A DNA stretch of 64,000 nt, from assembly GCA_013365325.1 (NCBI GenBank), contig JABVXV010000283.1, positions 1 through 64,000 of the forward strand, written 5' to 3'. This document shows, one piece after another, positions 62,134 to 64,000 of the stretch. How positions within the stretch are numbered: position 1 is the first letter of the stretch; every line of letters begins with the position of its first letter. Source of the stretch: Dipetalonema caudispina. Its lineage: Eukaryota > Nematoda > Chromadorea > Rhabditida > Onchocercidae. The notes under the pieces are model-generated. The model did not search any database. It was not told the origin of the DNA and saw only the letters and a program-made list of their open reading frames with translations. The translations under genes were made by a program, and so were the position numbers.

Positions 62134-64000
62134 TCAACCAAGTAAAACATTCATATATTAATCAAACTAATTTACTTGACATCTCGACAACAAATCAGGC
62201 GGTTCATCATGTAGGTCTTTGGAAAACTGATGAAAACTGTAAGGGAATAAGCTATTAAATATATTTAATGTTTCAGTAGTAAACGGATCATTAACGACAA
62301 TACTTATTTCTACGGCACAATGGATAAACGTTTCATTTGTTATATTCTTACAAGTGACCTAGATAATCCTATCTTGATTTACAAATACAGATGATCTGAA
62401 CTGAGGTAAGCAAAATAAAGACACAAACTGCTCATATCAATAAACCGATCTTTACTTCCACAATAAATCTCCCATCATCTTCACAATCTAAATTACTCTA
62501 TGTTAACATTTCATATGAAATAAAACAATCCTACTCTAACCGAGTCCAAACCTCTTCCTATCCTGAAAAATCTGTCCCACACAGTTGTCAGCTACCTGAT
62601 AACTTCACCAATATCGCGGCCGTGGTAAAAAGACCAACCACGTGTTGCTACTGCGTTTGGATCATCAATAAAAAAGGTTGGCTCGCTTTTATATGCATTC
62701 TCATATTTCTGATATTTTTCAAGACAATAAGTGATAATGCAATGAATGTAAAAGGAATCTGTAGTAAGGAAATTGTGGAGAATAATTTTCACATTTGACC
62801 GATAAAAGTGATCGTTGGGTCGTGAACCTTAAACAATTATTTTTTTTGGAGCCAAACCACTTTTTAACCTTTTTTTATTGTGCCCATCTAACTTAACTTC
62901 TTCTACTTGATTCTTCTTCTAACCATCTTTTCCACTTTTTTATTCATTAATTCCAAAAAATGAGAAGCTGATCAAGTTAGATTTGAAAGCTTTCTACACT
63001 TGATTTGTGCATTTCAGGCATAGAACTTAAAGAAGTTTGTAAGGAAAAAAATTGGAATGATTCGAAATGAAAATCTCCTGAATAAATTCTTGTAGTAACA
63101 GTTAGTTTTTAAGTGCTTCTGTTCGAATTAAATTAACCAAAATCAGACTTGACCAGTTATTGGTAAGATTTGCAAATTACAAAGTTTCCAAAAAAAAAAA
63201 TCAATTCTTGCTTGATCTTGATAGATTTTGCTGGAATGCAAAATAAAATTGTTTTTTCTTACTTAATTTACATAATGAGTCTTTTTTAAACTGATAAGTT
63301 AAAGGTGTCGTGCTTGTAAAGACATTAACTGGTTTGGAAAATGTAGCATTATTTCTTTAAGAAATGTTTTCGTCAGATGTTCTTTTTTTCATTTTCGTTG
63401 AATCAATTACCACAATAAATTTGCTTATCTTCGAGAAAAAGAAAAAAGAGAAGAAACTGTGTACTGAAAATTTTGTTGGTATTGAGACAAAGTTGGTTGA
63501 TAAAACATTACAGATTATCTCGGTTTCTCATCCCATCGGAAATAGAAAGTTTCCACTCTTCGTTCTATTTTGTAATTTTGCCCTTCATCCTAGTTTTTAG
63601 CGCAAATAAACTGATACGCTATACAACCAGGGTTGGATCCGGGCAAATATCTGATTGATTTTCCGGGTCAATTAATAGCTTTTTTTTCATAAAAAAATTT
63701 AGAGGTTATCTATGGACAGTATTCAGAAAATAATTGCACTAGCGATAAAATACACTGCAATTGATTTAGTTATTCATACTGTTTAACTCCTGGATCATAG
63801 TATTGCTATCTTATCTGCTTAGCTACTAGTTCTACTTATATAGTATCGCTATCATAATAAGACTTCATAAGCCAAACTGTAATGTGGAATTTTCCATCAA
63901 ACATAAAACTTTTTATTTGAATTCCTGATTTTTAACAAAATTTAGCATGCAACTTTGCTTGCTATGAAAATTTTATCAACAGGAACAGTTTATATAAACA
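62134..64000. other. Unassigned flank of the IFRD1-like gene
   Basis: No confident gene. On the minus strand, 62592-62763 is an open stretch after a fair acceptor (CTTACTACAG) encoding YENAYKSEPTFFIDDPNAVA then TRGWSFYHGRDIGEVIR. It ends at TAG or, alternatively, at a CAG|GTAGCT donor. It could be an exon of a small unrecognised protein. The remainder is AT-rich without exon-like structure. Confidence 0.4.

Overview
This is a nematode nuclear genome window, most likely from a filarial or other clade III (spirurid-type) parasite. The DNA is AT-rich. Genes are split into many short exons by introns of roughly 100-700 bp, most with TTTCAG-type acceptors. Several start codons lie just downstream of an acceptor with no visible partner exon, as expected of spliced-leader trans-splicing. 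The proteins are animal-type and resemble nematode orthologues. No bacterial, viral or complete transposon genes were recognised.

Layout. 1-11226 is gene-poor: trinucleotide and tetranucleotide microsatellites, two palindromes and unassigned AT-rich DNA. 11227-20107 (+) holds a tandem set: ribosomal protein eL33/RPL35A (rpl-33), a TSPANC8-type tetraspanin, and PIG-S, a GPI-transamidase subunit. 21655-25306 (+) holds protein phosphatase inhibitor 2 (szy-2 type), whose first coding exon lies in a locally duplicated segment. 28816-49765 (-) is one very large gene for the HECT E3 ligase HECTD1 (hecd-1), from armadillo-like N-terminus through ankyrin, SUN-like and MIB/HERC2 domains to the catalytic cysteine. 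52268-53953 (+) is an atypical Rab19/43-like GTPase. 55418-59026 (+) is the tRNA thiolation enzyme CTU1 (tut-1). 59103-62133 (-) is an IFRD1/TIS7-like protein; its stop codon is only 76 bp from that of CTU1. 62134-64000 has no confident gene.

The genes are housekeeping and signalling functions without an obvious shared pathway: translation (eL33, CTU1), GPI anchoring (PIG-S), PP1 control (inhibitor 2), vesicle traffic (Rab) and ubiquitylation (HECTD1). TSPANC8 tetraspanins and HECTD1 have both been linked to Notch signalling in other animals, but their co-location here may be chance.

Exon models were built by hand from reading frame, splice signals and remembered family sequences. All internal phases close for the seven smaller genes. 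The HECTD1 gene was followed block by block but not every splice junction was resolved. I found no convincing new multi-gene system. The most interesting points are the duplicated, mutually exclusive first exon of inhibitor 2, an apparent AT-AG intron in PIG-S, a three-way-junction palindrome in a HECTD1 intron, and departures from family consensus in the Rab and the tetraspanin.
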